A DNA stretch of 64,000 nt from Mycobacterium deserti (GTDB lineage: Bacteria > Actinomycetota > Actinomycetes > Mycobacteriales > Mycobacteriaceae), in the NCBI RefSeq assembly GCF_025345615.1, contig NZ_JAODWD010000004.1, forward strand, positions 248,001 through 312,000. Reading direction: 5' to 3'. The first letter of the stretch is position 1. The number at the start of each line of letters is the position of its first letter. Under the pieces are notes generated by a model. The model was given only the letters and a program-made list of their open reading frames with translations, made no database searches and was not told where the DNA came from. This document shows, one piece after another, positions 49,510 to 57,494 of this stretch. The position numbers were made by a program, and so were the translations under genes.

Positions 49510-50330
49510 TGCGGCGCTGGGCCTTTCTGCTGCGGCCGTCCTGGCTGGCGTTGTTCGTGGTGGCGATCGCGTTCGCCTATCTGTGCTTCACGGTGCTTGC
49601 GCCATGGCAACTCGGCAAGAACACCGAGACCTCTCGGGAGAACTCTCAGATCGCTTCCTCGTTGGACGCCGATCCCGTCCCGGTGACAACGCTTCTGCCC
49701 GAACAGGATTCGTCGGCTCCCGATGACCAGTGGCGCAGGGTGACCGCGACAGGGCGGTACTTGGCCGAGGCTCAGGTGCTCGCGAGGCTGCGGGTCATCG
49801 ACGGCGAGCCCGCGTTCGAGGTGCTGGTGCCGTTCGCCGTCGACGGCGGTCCAACCGTATTGGTCGACCGTGGCTATGTGCGGCCGGTGCAGGGATCTTC
49901 GCTGCCGTCCATTCCCCCGCCGCCCACCGGGCCGGTGACCGTCATCGGCAGGCTGCGCGACTCGGAACTGCTCGCGCAGGGCAAGGAGCCGTTCCGCCAG
50001 GACGGCGCGCAGCAGGTGTACTCCATCAACACCGCTCAGATCGCGTCGCTGACCGGGGTGCCGCTGACCGGTTCGTATCTGCAACTCATCGACGATCAGC
50101 CCGGGGGGTTGGGCGTCATCGGCCTGCCGCACCTCGAGGCCGGGCCGTTCCTGTCGTACGGAATCCAGTGGATCGCGTTCGGCATACTCGCGCCGATCGG
50201 GGTCGGTTACTTCGTGTATGCCGAGGTGCGTCAGCGCCGACGGGAGAACGCCGCGCGGGAGGCGGCCGAACCCGGCGCGCCGGTCACGGCCGAGGCGAAG
50301 CTCGCCGACCGCTACGGCCGACGGCGCTGA
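49509..50330 (+). CDS. SURF1-family cytochrome oxidase assembly protein (Rv2235-like)
   Basis: A 273-residue membrane protein with one transmembrane helix near each end: FLLRPSWLALFVVAIAFAYL at 6-25 and FLSYGIQWIAFGILAPIGVG at about 217-237. Between them lies a soluble domain with VTATGRYLAEAQVLA and VLVDRGYVRP, standard SURF1 motifs. It helps assemble heme a-containing aa3 oxidase. Start overlaps the ptpA stop (TGATG). The last 47 bases overlap the end of the convergent cobD. Confidence 0.9.
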   Translation: MRRWAFLLRPSWLALFVVAIAFAYLCFTVLAPWQLGKNTETSRENSQIASSLDADPVPVTTLLPEQDSSAPDDQWRRVTATGRYLAEAQVLARLRVIDGEPAFEVLVPFAVDGGPTVLVDRGYVRPVQGSSLPSIPPPPTGPVTVIGRLRDSELLAQGKEPFRQDGAQQVYSINTAQIASLTGVPLTGSYLQLIDDQPGGLGVIGLPHLEAGPFLSYGIQWIAFGILAPIGVGYFVYAEVRQRRRENAAREAAEPGAPVTAEAKLADRYGRRR

Positions 50331-51261
50331 CCGTCACCGCAACGCCGACTGCGGCCGTCTGTACTGCGCGGGACAGCCGCACGGCCCGCGCGAGGTCGGC
50401 GATCTGTGGCGGCGGGCCTTCGCCCAGGGTCGGCCGGATTTCGAGTTCGTGGGCGTACTGCGTCGGCCCGCCGAGGCGCACCCCCAGAGCGCCGGCGAAG
50501 GCGGCCTCAACCACCCCGGCGTTGGGGCTCGGATGGCGCGCGGCATCGCGTCGCCACGCCCGCACGGCACCCGCAGGCGAACCGCCGACGAAGGGGGCGC
50601 ACACCGCCACCAGAACCGCGGTCACGCGCGCCGCGACATAGTTCGCGGCGTCGTCGAATCGGGCTGCGGCCCATCCGAATCGGGCGTAGCGGGGTGAGCG
50701 GTTGCCGATCATCGCGTCCAGGGTGTTCGCACCTCGGTAGACGAGCACCGCGGGTATGCCGCCGCGGGCGGCCCACAGCAGAGGCGCCACGTGGGCGTCG
50801 GAGGTGTTCTCGGCGATGGACTCCAGGGCGGCACGCGTGAGGCCCTCCGTATCGAGGACTGAAGGGTCGCGTCCGCACAGCGATGGCAGCAGTCCCCGGG
50901 CCGCGTCGACGTCTCCGACGGCAATCAGGGCGGCCATCCGGTCGCCCGTGCGGGTCAGCGACGTCCCGCCCAACGCCACGAACACCGCCACCGCGTTGGC
51001 GACCGTTGCCGCCAGGTGCCCTCGCCGAGCGGTCGCCCGCTCAACGGCGAGTCCGGCGACCGCGAGTGCGCCGAGCAACGTGGCGGTGTGCAGCACCCCC
51101 GCCCGGCGGTTGTCGACATAGGTAAGCCGCTCGAAAGCCGCTGCGCCACTTCCAAAGACGGCCACAGGATGACCCTGCTGGGGGTCGCCGAGCAGCCGAT
51201 CGGCAAGCCAGCCCGCCGCGATTCCGACGATGCGAGCGCGGCGGGCTGGGGTGAACACCAC
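50284..51261 (-). CDS. cobD: Adenosylcobinamide-phosphate synthase
   Basis: A 325-residue CobD/CbiB (Rv2236c-like), a polytopic membrane protein that attaches aminopropanol (phosphate) to adenosylcobyric acid. AAGWLADRLLGDPQQGHPVAVFG at the N-terminus is the family signature, and LPSLCGRDPS, ESIAENTSDAHVAPLLWAA and GGPTQYAHELEIRPTLGEGP are well conserved. With cobUTS at the left end and cobC at 47 kb, this gives most of the late cobalamin steps in one window. Confidence 0.93.
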   Translation of the reverse strand: MVFTPARRARIVGIAAGWLADRLLGDPQQGHPVAVFGSGAAAFERLTYVDNRRAGVLHTATLLGALAVAGLAVERATARRGHLAATVANAVAVFVALGGTSLTRTGDRMAALIAVGDVDAARGLLPSLCGRDPSVLDTEGLTRAALESIAENTSDAHVAPLLWAARGGIPAVLVYRGANTLDAMIGNRSPRYARFGWAAARFDDAANYVAARVTAVLVAVCAPFVGGSPAGAVRAWRRDAARHPSPNAGVVEAAFAGALGVRLGGPTQYAHELEIRPTLGEGPPPQIADLARAVRLSRAVQTAAVGVAVTVSAVGRSGRRASPRP

Positions 51262-51287
51262 GGCAGCGTCTCACAGCCCCGAGCGCA

Positions 51288-51324
51288 CCACGGCAGGCGA
51301 GTCACTGTGACCCGCCTGCCGTGG
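51288..51324 (-). terminator. Hairpin downstream of the glycoside hydrolase gene
   Basis: A perfect 12-bp stem, CCACGGCAGGCG with CGCCTGCCGTGG, with a 13-base loop. It begins 11 bases after the stop of the minus-strand gene at 51336 and sits between that stop and the cobD start. Confidence 0.65.
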
Positions 51325-51335
51325 CTCCCCTCGAT

Positions 51336-52931
51336 TTACGCGGCCTTCTTACCACCGGCCTTCTTGCCGCCGGTGCCGCCCGTCGAACCCGACGAATCCG
51401 TTGAGCCGGTCGACCCGGAATCCGTCGAACTGGTCGACCCTGTCGTACTGGTGGATCCAGTCGACCCTGTCGTGTCCGTGGTGCCCGTCGACTCGGCCGG
51501 AGCCGTCGACTCGGCCGGAGCCTCCTCGACCGGGTCCGTCAATGACTCGGCAGCAGGCTCGTCCGTGCCGCCCTCCGGCGCTGCGGTGAGTTCCGGCGTC
51601 TGCGCGACCGGCTCGACCGTGGTCGGCTCGACCGTGGTCGGCTCGACCGGGGTGGGCGCCGCCAATGCGGTAGTCGGCACCTCGGTCGCCTCCATCGGGG
51701 CAACGGTCATCGGCGCAGTACCCGCGGTGGTGACCTCCTGCGTCGGCGCAGGTGCCACAGTCGCCTCTTCCAAATCGGCGGTCATGGCCGTGAGCGTGAC
51801 CGCGTCCGGCACCGTCTGCGGGTGCATCGTCGTCCAGTTCTGGATCACATACGCCGCCTGCTTCCAGGTCCAGTCGTCGCGCAGCACCCCGAGGGTCTCG
51901 TCGGGCGTGGTGCCCTCGGTGTTGCGGTCGCGCGTGGTGTAGATGAACGACGGACCCGTGTAGTCGTAGGTGCTCCACGTGGTCAGATAGTCCTGAATGA
52001 AGGCCGCTTGCTGCGCCTCCGTGGCAACCGACGTCGGCTCGCCGTATTCGGTTGTCCAAATTAGCTTTTCGCCGTCTCCGTTGGCCACCATCAGGTCATG
52101 CATGATCTCGAGTTGGCGAATCGGTGAGATGTCGCCATACGGCCTGCCCTGAGAGAACGGCAACGTGTAGTGGTACGGGTGGTACGACAGTGCGTCGAAA
52201 TAGCCCTGTGCGCCCGCTTCGTACATCCCCTCCACGTAGTTCGCCGGACTGTAGGCGAGGCCCGGTACGTCGTTCACCCATCCGACGACGCCGCCGACGA
52301 CGGTCGCGTCCGGATCCGCCGCCTTGATCGCCGGGTACGCGGCTTGCAGCAGCTCGGTGTAAGCGGCCGGATCCGGTGCGGGCGCCCAATAGAAGTAGGC
52401 GTTCGGCTCGTTCCAGACCTCGTAGGCACCGACCTGGCCCGCGTAACGTTCGGCCACCAGCCCGACGAACTCCGCATACTCCGCGGTGTCGGCCGGCGGG
52501 CTGATCACCGCAGGCATCCCTGGTTCGGTCGCCCACGCCGGCGTCGAGTTCAGCACCCCGAGGATGCCCATGCCACGACTGTCGGCCGCTTCGACGACGT
52601 AGTCCATGGTGTCCCAGTAGTAGTAGTCGTCCGCCAACTCGATGCCTGCCCACGGAATCAGAACGCGGACGTTGTTGACCCCCATCGCCTGCATCTCATC
52701 CAGGGTGCGGTCGATGTCCTCGTGAGTCATTCCGTACAGATCCGAATCGGCGAAACCGACCGTGGTGTTCGAGGTGTTGACCGCCGCCGTGAGAGCAAAC
52801 GGCAGCGTCACCACATCGGCGGGTTGCCCCACCATACTGACGGCCCCGGCGGACATCAGCGCCGAAGCCGTCACAGCTAAACCGATCTTGATGAGCGGCC
52901 GCTCAGGCCGCCCAAGTTCTCTTTGCCGCAT
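51336..52931 (-). CDS. Secreted clan-A glycoside hydrolase with low-complexity tail
   Basis: A 531-residue exported glycosidase. Residues 1-35 form a signal peptide. The TIM-barrel domain (about 50-370) begins VGFADSDLYGMTHEDIDRTL and resembles GH39/GH5 enzymes: the acid/base Glu is in YEVWNEPNAYFYW and the nucleophile Glu in IWTTEYGEPTS. The C-terminal 120 residues are Pro/Thr/Glu then Ser/Thr/Gly repeats, ending in a Lys/Gly/Ala tail (KKAGGKKAA). The substrate is unknown, probably a beta-linked polysaccharide. GGAG lies 6 bases before the ATG at 52931. Confidence 0.87.
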   Translation of the reverse strand: MRQRELGRPERPLIKIGLAVTASALMSAGAVSMVGQPADVVTLPFALTAAVNTSNTTVGFADSDLYGMTHEDIDRTLDEMQAMGVNNVRVLIPWAGIELADDYYYWDTMDYVVEAADSRGMGILGVLNSTPAWATEPGMPAVISPPADTAEYAEFVGLVAERYAGQVGAYEVWNEPNAYFYWAPAPDPAAYTELLQAAYPAIKAADPDATVVGGVVGWVNDVPGLAYSPANYVEGMYEAGAQGYFDALSYHPYHYTLPFSQGRPYGDISPIRQLEIMHDLMVANGDGEKLIWTTEYGEPTSVATEAQQAAFIQDYLTTWSTYDYTGPSFIYTTRDRNTEGTTPDETLGVLRDDWTWKQAAYVIQNWTTMHPQTVPDAVTLTAMTADLEEATVAPAPTQEVTTAGTAPMTVAPMEATEVPTTALAAPTPVEPTTVEPTTVEPVAQTPELTAAPEGGTDEPAAESLTDPVEEAPAESTAPAESTGTTDTTGSTGSTSTTGSTSSTDSGSTGSTDSSGSTGGTGGKKAGGKKAA

Positions 52932-53363
52932 CAGTATCTCCATTTCGTATTCACACCCTCCCCGGCCCCCGCACCGGACTCATCGATACATTCATCTTGT
53001 TCCCAGCAATCTTGATCACCAATCGCAAATGAATCGAAAACTCCGTTTTCACCTGCGCGTTCACGTCGAAGCTGCGCTCCAGCGGGCGGCCTTGAGTAAA
53101 CAGCTGCAAGTTTGGCAAATTTAACGTAAGCGTTAGTTATATGCCCTAGAAAAACGTCTAAAGTGGGTAAATCGCGTTTGCTGGACAGCTCGCTACCGCA
53201 TTTCGTGTCGACGAACTGCAAACCCACTCGACTCTTAGACCACCAAAGTGATTTCCAGGTCGGAAAACGAATGTTCTCCGAAGGACGCGGCAACAGCCGA
53301 TGATGAACGGTGAGGCGGACCGGCCCCGCCGCCAGTGTGTCCGGCGTACTTCGAGGAGTTCAG
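52932..53363. promoter_or_regulatory. AT-richer divergent intergenic region
   Basis: A 432-base gap between two divergent genes without a credible coding frame. The part from 53100 to 53220 is clearly richer in A and T than its surroundings and contains TAACG-TAAG-CGTTA (53122-53135), a 5-bp-arm inverted repeat. It must hold the glycoside hydrolase promoter; AGGAG for the VOC gene is at 53354. Confidence 0.5.
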
Positions 53364-53759
53364 ATGACCTTTCCGGCACTCAACCACGTGGCTCTCACCG
53401 TGCACGACCTCAACGTCAGTGGCCCGTGGTACCGAGAACTGATCGGCGCCGACCCGGTACTTGATGAGCACACCGAAGCCGGCTTCCGCCATCTCGTGTG
53501 GCAGTTCGACAACGGCACGCTGTTCGGTATTCATCAACACGACCGGGCCGTCGGCGCAGAGGATTTCACCGAGTTCCGCGCCGGCCTTGACCACGTCGGG
53601 TTCGGCTGCGCCACCCGAACAGAGCTCGAGCAGTGGGTCGCCCGGCTCGACAGTCTCGGGGTCGGGCACGGCGGCATTGTCGACGCGCCATACGGGTCGG
53701 GGCTGTCGTTCCGCGACCCCGACGGCATCGCGCTGGAGTTCTTCGCTCCGCCGAGCTAG
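53364..53759 (+). CDS. VOC (glyoxalase) family protein
   Basis: A 131-residue dioxygenase/glyoxalase-fold protein. LNHVALTVHDLNVSGPWYREL begins the first module, with metal-ligand His at about 8; LDHVGFGCATRTELEQWVARL begins the second (His), and FRDPDGIALEFFAP supplies the Glu. All three metal ligands seem present, so an enzyme is likely. AGGAG precedes the ATG by 6 bases. It ends 7 bases from the tRNA fragment. Confidence 0.86.
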   Translation: MTFPALNHVALTVHDLNVSGPWYRELIGADPVLDEHTEAGFRHLVWQFDNGTLFGIHQHDRAVGAEDFTEFRAGLDHVGFGCATRTELEQWVARLDSLGVGHGGIVDAPYGSGLSFRDPDGIALEFFAPPS

Positions 53760-53766
53760 GAGAAGG

Positions 53767-53812
53767 TGGTGGGCGCGGACGGTATCGAACCGCCGACCGG
53801 CCGGAGCAGCAA
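53767..53812 (-). other. 3' fragment of a tRNA gene (probable attachment-site remnant)
   Basis: On the minus strand this reads GGTC, then a T arm GGCGG-TTCGATA-CCGTC, the 3' acceptor strand CGCGCCC, discriminator A and CCA ending at 53767. T stem pairing is complete with one G-U. No proper D arm or anticodon arm is found to the right. A 5' segment GGCGCG there could pair with the acceptor strand, but it lies within the last codons of the next gene and the spacing is several bases too short. This is what an integration event in a tRNA 3' end leaves behind. The tRNA identity is not clear. Confidence 0.7.
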
Positions 53813-53824
53813 TTCGGGTTGAGC

Positions 53825-55663
53825 TTACGTACGCGCCATGCCGCGACGGGCGGCGACGTGAGCGGCCATGCGGACCGGGGCATCGGCAAGAGGGCGGCCG
53901 CGGTAGTCGCCGCGCCGCTCGACGATCTCGAAGTAGACCTGGGACCCGATCACCGTGGTGTACGCGTGCAGGTATTCCCCGTCGGCGTTGCGGTCGTAGA
54001 GCACGTTCAGCCGCCGGATCCGGTTCACGAACTCATCGGTGAGATCCAGGCGAGCCTGCAGATCGACGTAGTAGTTGTCGGGGATGCGCAGGACTGGGGC
54101 ATCCGCCGGCAGCGCGCTCAGGGTGCCGAGGATGTCGTCGGTGAGGAACGCGATGTGCTGCGGGGTCTGGACGCCCGGCGTCCACTTGCCGCGCCGCAGC
54201 AGCGGACCATCCAGCGCCACACCGAATCCGGACGGGTGCGGCGCGCGGAGCAGATGACTGCGCACCAATCCGTAGGGCCCGGGATACTCCGCCACCTCGT
54301 CGGTACGCATCCCCAGCACCGAGCGGTAGAACAGGACGCACTCGTCGTACCGGTCGTAAGGCGCGGTGACCGACACGTGGTCGATCCCGGTGATGCCCGC
54401 GCTGGTGGCGACATCGGTCGGCGGCACGGGCTCGAAGTCGCGGCGCCAGTCCAGATCGTCGCCCGCGGTGGAGACGAAGAAGATCGACACGCCGTCGGGT
54501 GCCGCGACAGCGGGCAGGTCGGCCTCCCCCGGCCGGACCACACGTGGCAAGGCGGAGACGTTCAGGCCCTCGGCCGACGCAGCGAAGCCCGTGGGGTCCT
54601 CCGCGTCGAACGCGATGGCGGCGATTGCCGAGGAGTCGTCCTCGGGCGCATCGGTCGTGACGGTCACCAGGATGGTCGCATCGGACTGCGTCCATGCCGT
54701 GACGCGCTTTGACCGGTGCGTCGCGGACTGCGTGAATCCCAGCGCGGACAGTGCATGTTCCGCCGAGGCGAGATTGGTCGGCGTGACGCTCATTTCGACG
54801 AATGCCGCCTCGAACCGCTGTCGCGGCAGCGCATCGTCGAGTCCGGCTTCGAGTGCGCCCAAAGAGCGCACCGCGTCGATGGCGGTTCGCACTGGCGCTG
54901 ACTGGCGGAAGACGTCGTTGAACACTTCCAGCGACAGGGGACCCCGGTATCCGGCGCCCAGGACGGCGGCGGTGAACTCGACGAGGTCGAAGGCTCCCTC
55001 ACCCGGGAACAGCCGGTAGTGCCTGCTCCACTGCAACACGTCCATGTCCTTGTGCGGTGCGTCAGCGAGCTGGAGGAAGAAGATCTTGTCGCCTGGGACT
55101 TCGCCGAGTTCGGTGATGGTGGAGGACCTCGACAGGATGTGGAAGCTGTCCAGGCACAGCCCCACTGCGGCATGGTCTGCCCGGCGGACCGCGTCCCACG
55201 ACTGCTGCCAGAGATCGATCCTGCGCCCCCAGGCCAGGGCCTCGTAAGCGATTCGCATCCCACGCCGCTCGGCGAGTTCCCCCGCCGCGCGCAATTGCGT
55301 TGCCAGATCATCCATGTCGGCGACTGCGTCCGCGGACGCGTTGGAGCAGACCAGGATCAGGTCGACGCCGAGTTCAGCCATGACGTCGAACTTGCGGTCG
55401 AGCCGGACCAGGTTTCGTTCGAACTGCGCGGGGTCGGTGCTGTCGAGGTCCCGGAAAGGTTGATACAGGACGATATCCAGCCCGAGTTCCTCACACCGCT
55501 TCCGGACCTCTGCCGGACTGGACGTCGATGAGACGAGATCGGGTTCGAACAGCTCGATGCCGTCGAAACCGGCATGGGCGGCGGCCACGAGCTTGTCGTC
55601 CAGCGTTCCGGACAAGCAGACCGTCGCGATGGTCTTGTCGTGGCGGGTGGGCGTGAGAGTCAT
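53825..55663 (-). CDS. qsuB: 3-dehydroshikimate dehydratase, two-domain (QsuB type)
   Basis: A 612-residue enzyme converting 3-dehydroshikimate to protocatechuate. The N-terminal sugar-isomerase-like TIM barrel (1-280) keeps the metal ligands: Glu in IAYEALAWG, Asp and His in LCLDSFHIL, Gln in FLQLADAP and Glu in LSLEVFND. The C-terminal half (about 290-600) is HPPD-like with Fe ligands in GIDHVSVTAP, PQHIAFLTDD and VYFEIVERRG. The same layout is found in C. glutamicum QsuB and Pseudomonas QuiC. The ATG at 55663 overlaps the aroQ stop; the open frame beyond it is the shadow of aroQ/pcaJ. Last gene of the operon. Confidence 0.92.
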   Translation of the reverse strand: MTLTPTRHDKTIATVCLSGTLDDKLVAAAHAGFDGIELFEPDLVSSTSSPAEVRKRCEELGLDIVLYQPFRDLDSTDPAQFERNLVRLDRKFDVMAELGVDLILVCSNASADAVADMDDLATQLRAAGELAERRGMRIAYEALAWGRRIDLWQQSWDAVRRADHAAVGLCLDSFHILSRSSTITELGEVPGDKIFFLQLADAPHKDMDVLQWSRHYRLFPGEGAFDLVEFTAAVLGAGYRGPLSLEVFNDVFRQSAPVRTAIDAVRSLGALEAGLDDALPRQRFEAAFVEMSVTPTNLASAEHALSALGFTQSATHRSKRVTAWTQSDATILVTVTTDAPEDDSSAIAAIAFDAEDPTGFAASAEGLNVSALPRVVRPGEADLPAVAAPDGVSIFFVSTAGDDLDWRRDFEPVPPTDVATSAGITGIDHVSVTAPYDRYDECVLFYRSVLGMRTDEVAEYPGPYGLVRSHLLRAPHPSGFGVALDGPLLRRGKWTPGVQTPQHIAFLTDDILGTLSALPADAPVLRIPDNYYVDLQARLDLTDEFVNRIRRLNVLYDRNADGEYLHAYTTVIGSQVYFEIVERRGDYRGRPLADAPVRMAAHVAARRGMART

Positions 55664-56118
55664 TGCCAGTGGCCTTCTTTCGCGACAAGGGCCCTGATGG
55701 CCCATTGATAACCAGCCGTACCCAGACCGATGACGATGCCGACGGCTGCTGGTGCGACGTAGGAGTGCTGCCGGAAGGGCTCCCGCTGATAGATGTTCGA
55801 GACGTGCACTTCGACGACGGGAAACTCGACAGCGACGATCGCGTCGTGCAGCGCAACCGAGGTGTGGGCGAACGCGCCGGGATTGAACACCGCGCCCAGC
55901 AGTGATCCGGATCGGTGTTCGGCGCCTGCGGCGTGGATCCTGTCGATCAGTACGCCCTCGTGGCTGGACTGCAGGAAGTCGACGTCGACACCAACGTCGT
56001 GGCCCACCTCTCGACAGAGTTCCTCGACGTCGGTGAGGGTTTGCGACCCGTAGTGGACGGGTTCGCGCGTGCCCAGCAGGTTCAGGTTGGGCCCGTTCAG
56101 CACGAGGACGGTCGGCAC
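55660..56118 (-). CDS. aroQ: Type II 3-dehydroquinate dehydratase
   Basis: A 152-residue AroQ (QsuC role) that interconverts 3-dehydroquinate and 3-dehydroshikimate. VLVLNGPNLNLLGTREP carries the catalytic Tyr/Arg region, FNPGAFAHTSVALHDAI the substrate loop, and VVEVHVSNIYQREPFRQHSY the catalytic His region. Clustering with qsuB and pca genes indicates a catabolic copy separate from the biosynthetic shikimate gene. Three bases after the pcaJ stop. Confidence 0.95.
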   Translation of the reverse strand: MPTVLVLNGPNLNLLGTREPVHYGSQTLTDVEELCREVGHDVGVDVDFLQSSHEGVLIDRIHAAGAEHRSGSLLGAVFNPGAFAHTSVALHDAIVAVEFPVVEVHVSNIYQREPFRQHSYVAPAAVGIVIGLGTAGYQWAIRALVAKEGHWQ

Positions 56119-56121
56119 CGG

Positions 56122-56808
56122 CTACTCCTCCACGCGCCGGAGCGTCGGATCGAGACGTTCCTGGAGTTCGGCGAACGAGACTCCGTAAGTGGCGATCACC
56201 CGGATCCCGTCGGCGCCGACCGCGAAGGTCGCCAGTTCGGTGTACACCCTGCTGACACACGCCAGCCCGGTGAGCGGATATGTGCACTGCGGCACCAGTT
56301 TCGGAGTTCCGTCCCTGGTGAACAGCGACATCATCACGAAGACGTCCTTGGCGCCGATCGCCAGATCCATGGCGCCGCCGACGGCGGGGATCGCCCCGGG
56401 CGCCCCGGTGTGCCAGTTGGCCAGGTCGCCGTGCTCGGACACCTGAAAGGCTCCGAGGACGCATACGTCGAGGTGTCCGCCGCGCATCATCGCGAACGAG
56501 TCGGCGTGGTGGAAGTAGGCCGCACCGGGCAGTTCGGTGACCGGGGTCTTGCCGGCGTTGATCAGATCCGGGTCGATTTCGTCGCCGACGGCCTCGGGCC
56601 CCATGCCCAACATGCCGTTTTCGGTGTGCAGGACGATCCCACTGTCGGGGGCCAGGTAGTCGGACACCTTCGTGGGTTGTCCGATCCCCAGGTTGACGAA
56701 CGATCCGGGTGGGATGTCGGCGGCGACCGCTCGCGCGATCTCGTCCCGTCCGAGTGGTCCACGGTCGACGTTCTCGACGGTGTTCGACACGGTGAGTGCG
56801 ATGGTCAC
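56122..56808 (-). CDS. pcaJ: 3-oxoadipate CoA-transferase, beta subunit
   Basis: A 228-residue CoA-transferase subunit B. ADIPPGSFVNLGIGQPTKVS and HTENGMLGMGPEA (with the catalytic glutamate ENG) and GGAMDLAIGAKDVFVMM are family hallmarks. With PcaI it moves CoA from succinyl-CoA to 3-oxoadipate. ATG overlaps the pcaI stop by four bases. Confidence 0.92.
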   Translation of the reverse strand: MTIALTVSNTVENVDRGPLGRDEIARAVAADIPPGSFVNLGIGQPTKVSDYLAPDSGIVLHTENGMLGMGPEAVGDEIDPDLINAGKTPVTELPGAAYFHHADSFAMMRGGHLDVCVLGAFQVSEHGDLANWHTGAPGAIPAVGGAMDLAIGAKDVFVMMSLFTRDGTPKLVPQCTYPLTGLACVSRVYTELATFAVGADGIRVIATYGVSFAELQERLDPTLRRVEE

Positions 56809-57494
56809 GAGGCCTCCGTTACCGAGGTGGTCGCCGCGCTGAGGTCCAGGACCCGGTCGACGTAGATCGACGGTGTCACCACGACTTCCGGATCGATGCT
56901 GCCGGTTTCGACGACGGCGGACACCTCGACGATGGTGAGGTCGGCCGCCGTCGCCATGACCGGTCCGAAGTTCCGTGCCGTCTTGCGGTAGACGAGATTG
57001 CCCATCCGGTCACTGCGATGGGCGCCGATCAGGGCCACGTTCCCCCGGATCGGATATTCCAGAACGTAGTCGCGCCCGTCGATCGTGCGCGTTTCCCTGT
57101 TCTTCGCGAGGTCGGTGCCGAAGCCGGTAGGACAGAAGAACGCGCCGATGCCGGCGCCTGCGGCCCGCATCCGTTCGGCGAGGTTGCCCTGCGGGACCAC
57201 CTCGAGGTCGATCCTGCCCGCGCGGTACAGCTCGTCGAACACATAGGAATCGGATTGCCGCGGAAATGAACAGATGATCCGGCGCACCCTCCCTGCCGCC
57301 AGCAGCGCGGCCAGTCCGGTGTCGCCGTTGCCCGCGTTGTTGCTGACGATGGTCAGGTCGGTGGCGCCGTGGTCGATGAGCGCGTCGATCAGCACCGTGG
57401 GCATGCCGGCCATGCCGAAGCCGCCCACCAGCACGGTCGACCCATCGGCGATCCCGGCCACCGCCTCTCCTGCGTCACCGGTGATCAGCGTCAT
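56805..57494 (-). CDS. pcaI: 3-oxoadipate CoA-transferase, alpha subunit
   Basis: A 229-residue CoA-transferase subunit A with STVLVGGFGMAGMPTVLIDAL, the SNNAGNGDTGLAALL loop and CPTGFGTDLAKN. Partner of PcaJ. The start overlaps the stop of the preceding pcaL gene by ATGA. The short spacing and equal lengths of the two subunits are typical of beta-ketoadipate operons. Confidence 0.92.
   Translation of the reverse strand: MTLITGDAGEAVAGIADGSTVLVGGFGMAGMPTVLIDALIDHGATDLTIVSNNAGNGDTGLAALLAAGRVRRIICSFPRQSDSYVFDELYRAGRIDLEVVPQGNLAERMRAAGAGIGAFFCPTGFGTDLAKNRETRTIDGRDYVLEYPIRGNVALIGAHRSDRMGNLVYRKTARNFGPVMATAADLTIVEVSAVVETGSIDPEVVVTPSIYVDRVLDLSAATTSVTEAS

Noticed and set aside
53767..53842. Intact tRNA gene
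   Set aside because: Although GGCGCG at the far side could pair with the acceptor strand, the space for D and anticodon arms is about 4-5 bases short, no D arm forms, and the segment codes for the QsuB C-terminus.
53825..56464. An 879-codon open frame on the minus strand extending qsuB upstream
   Set aside because: The first 267 codons are the antisense-free shadow of aroQ and pcaJ, Arg/Gly-rich without family similarity; the enzyme starts at the ATG at 55663.
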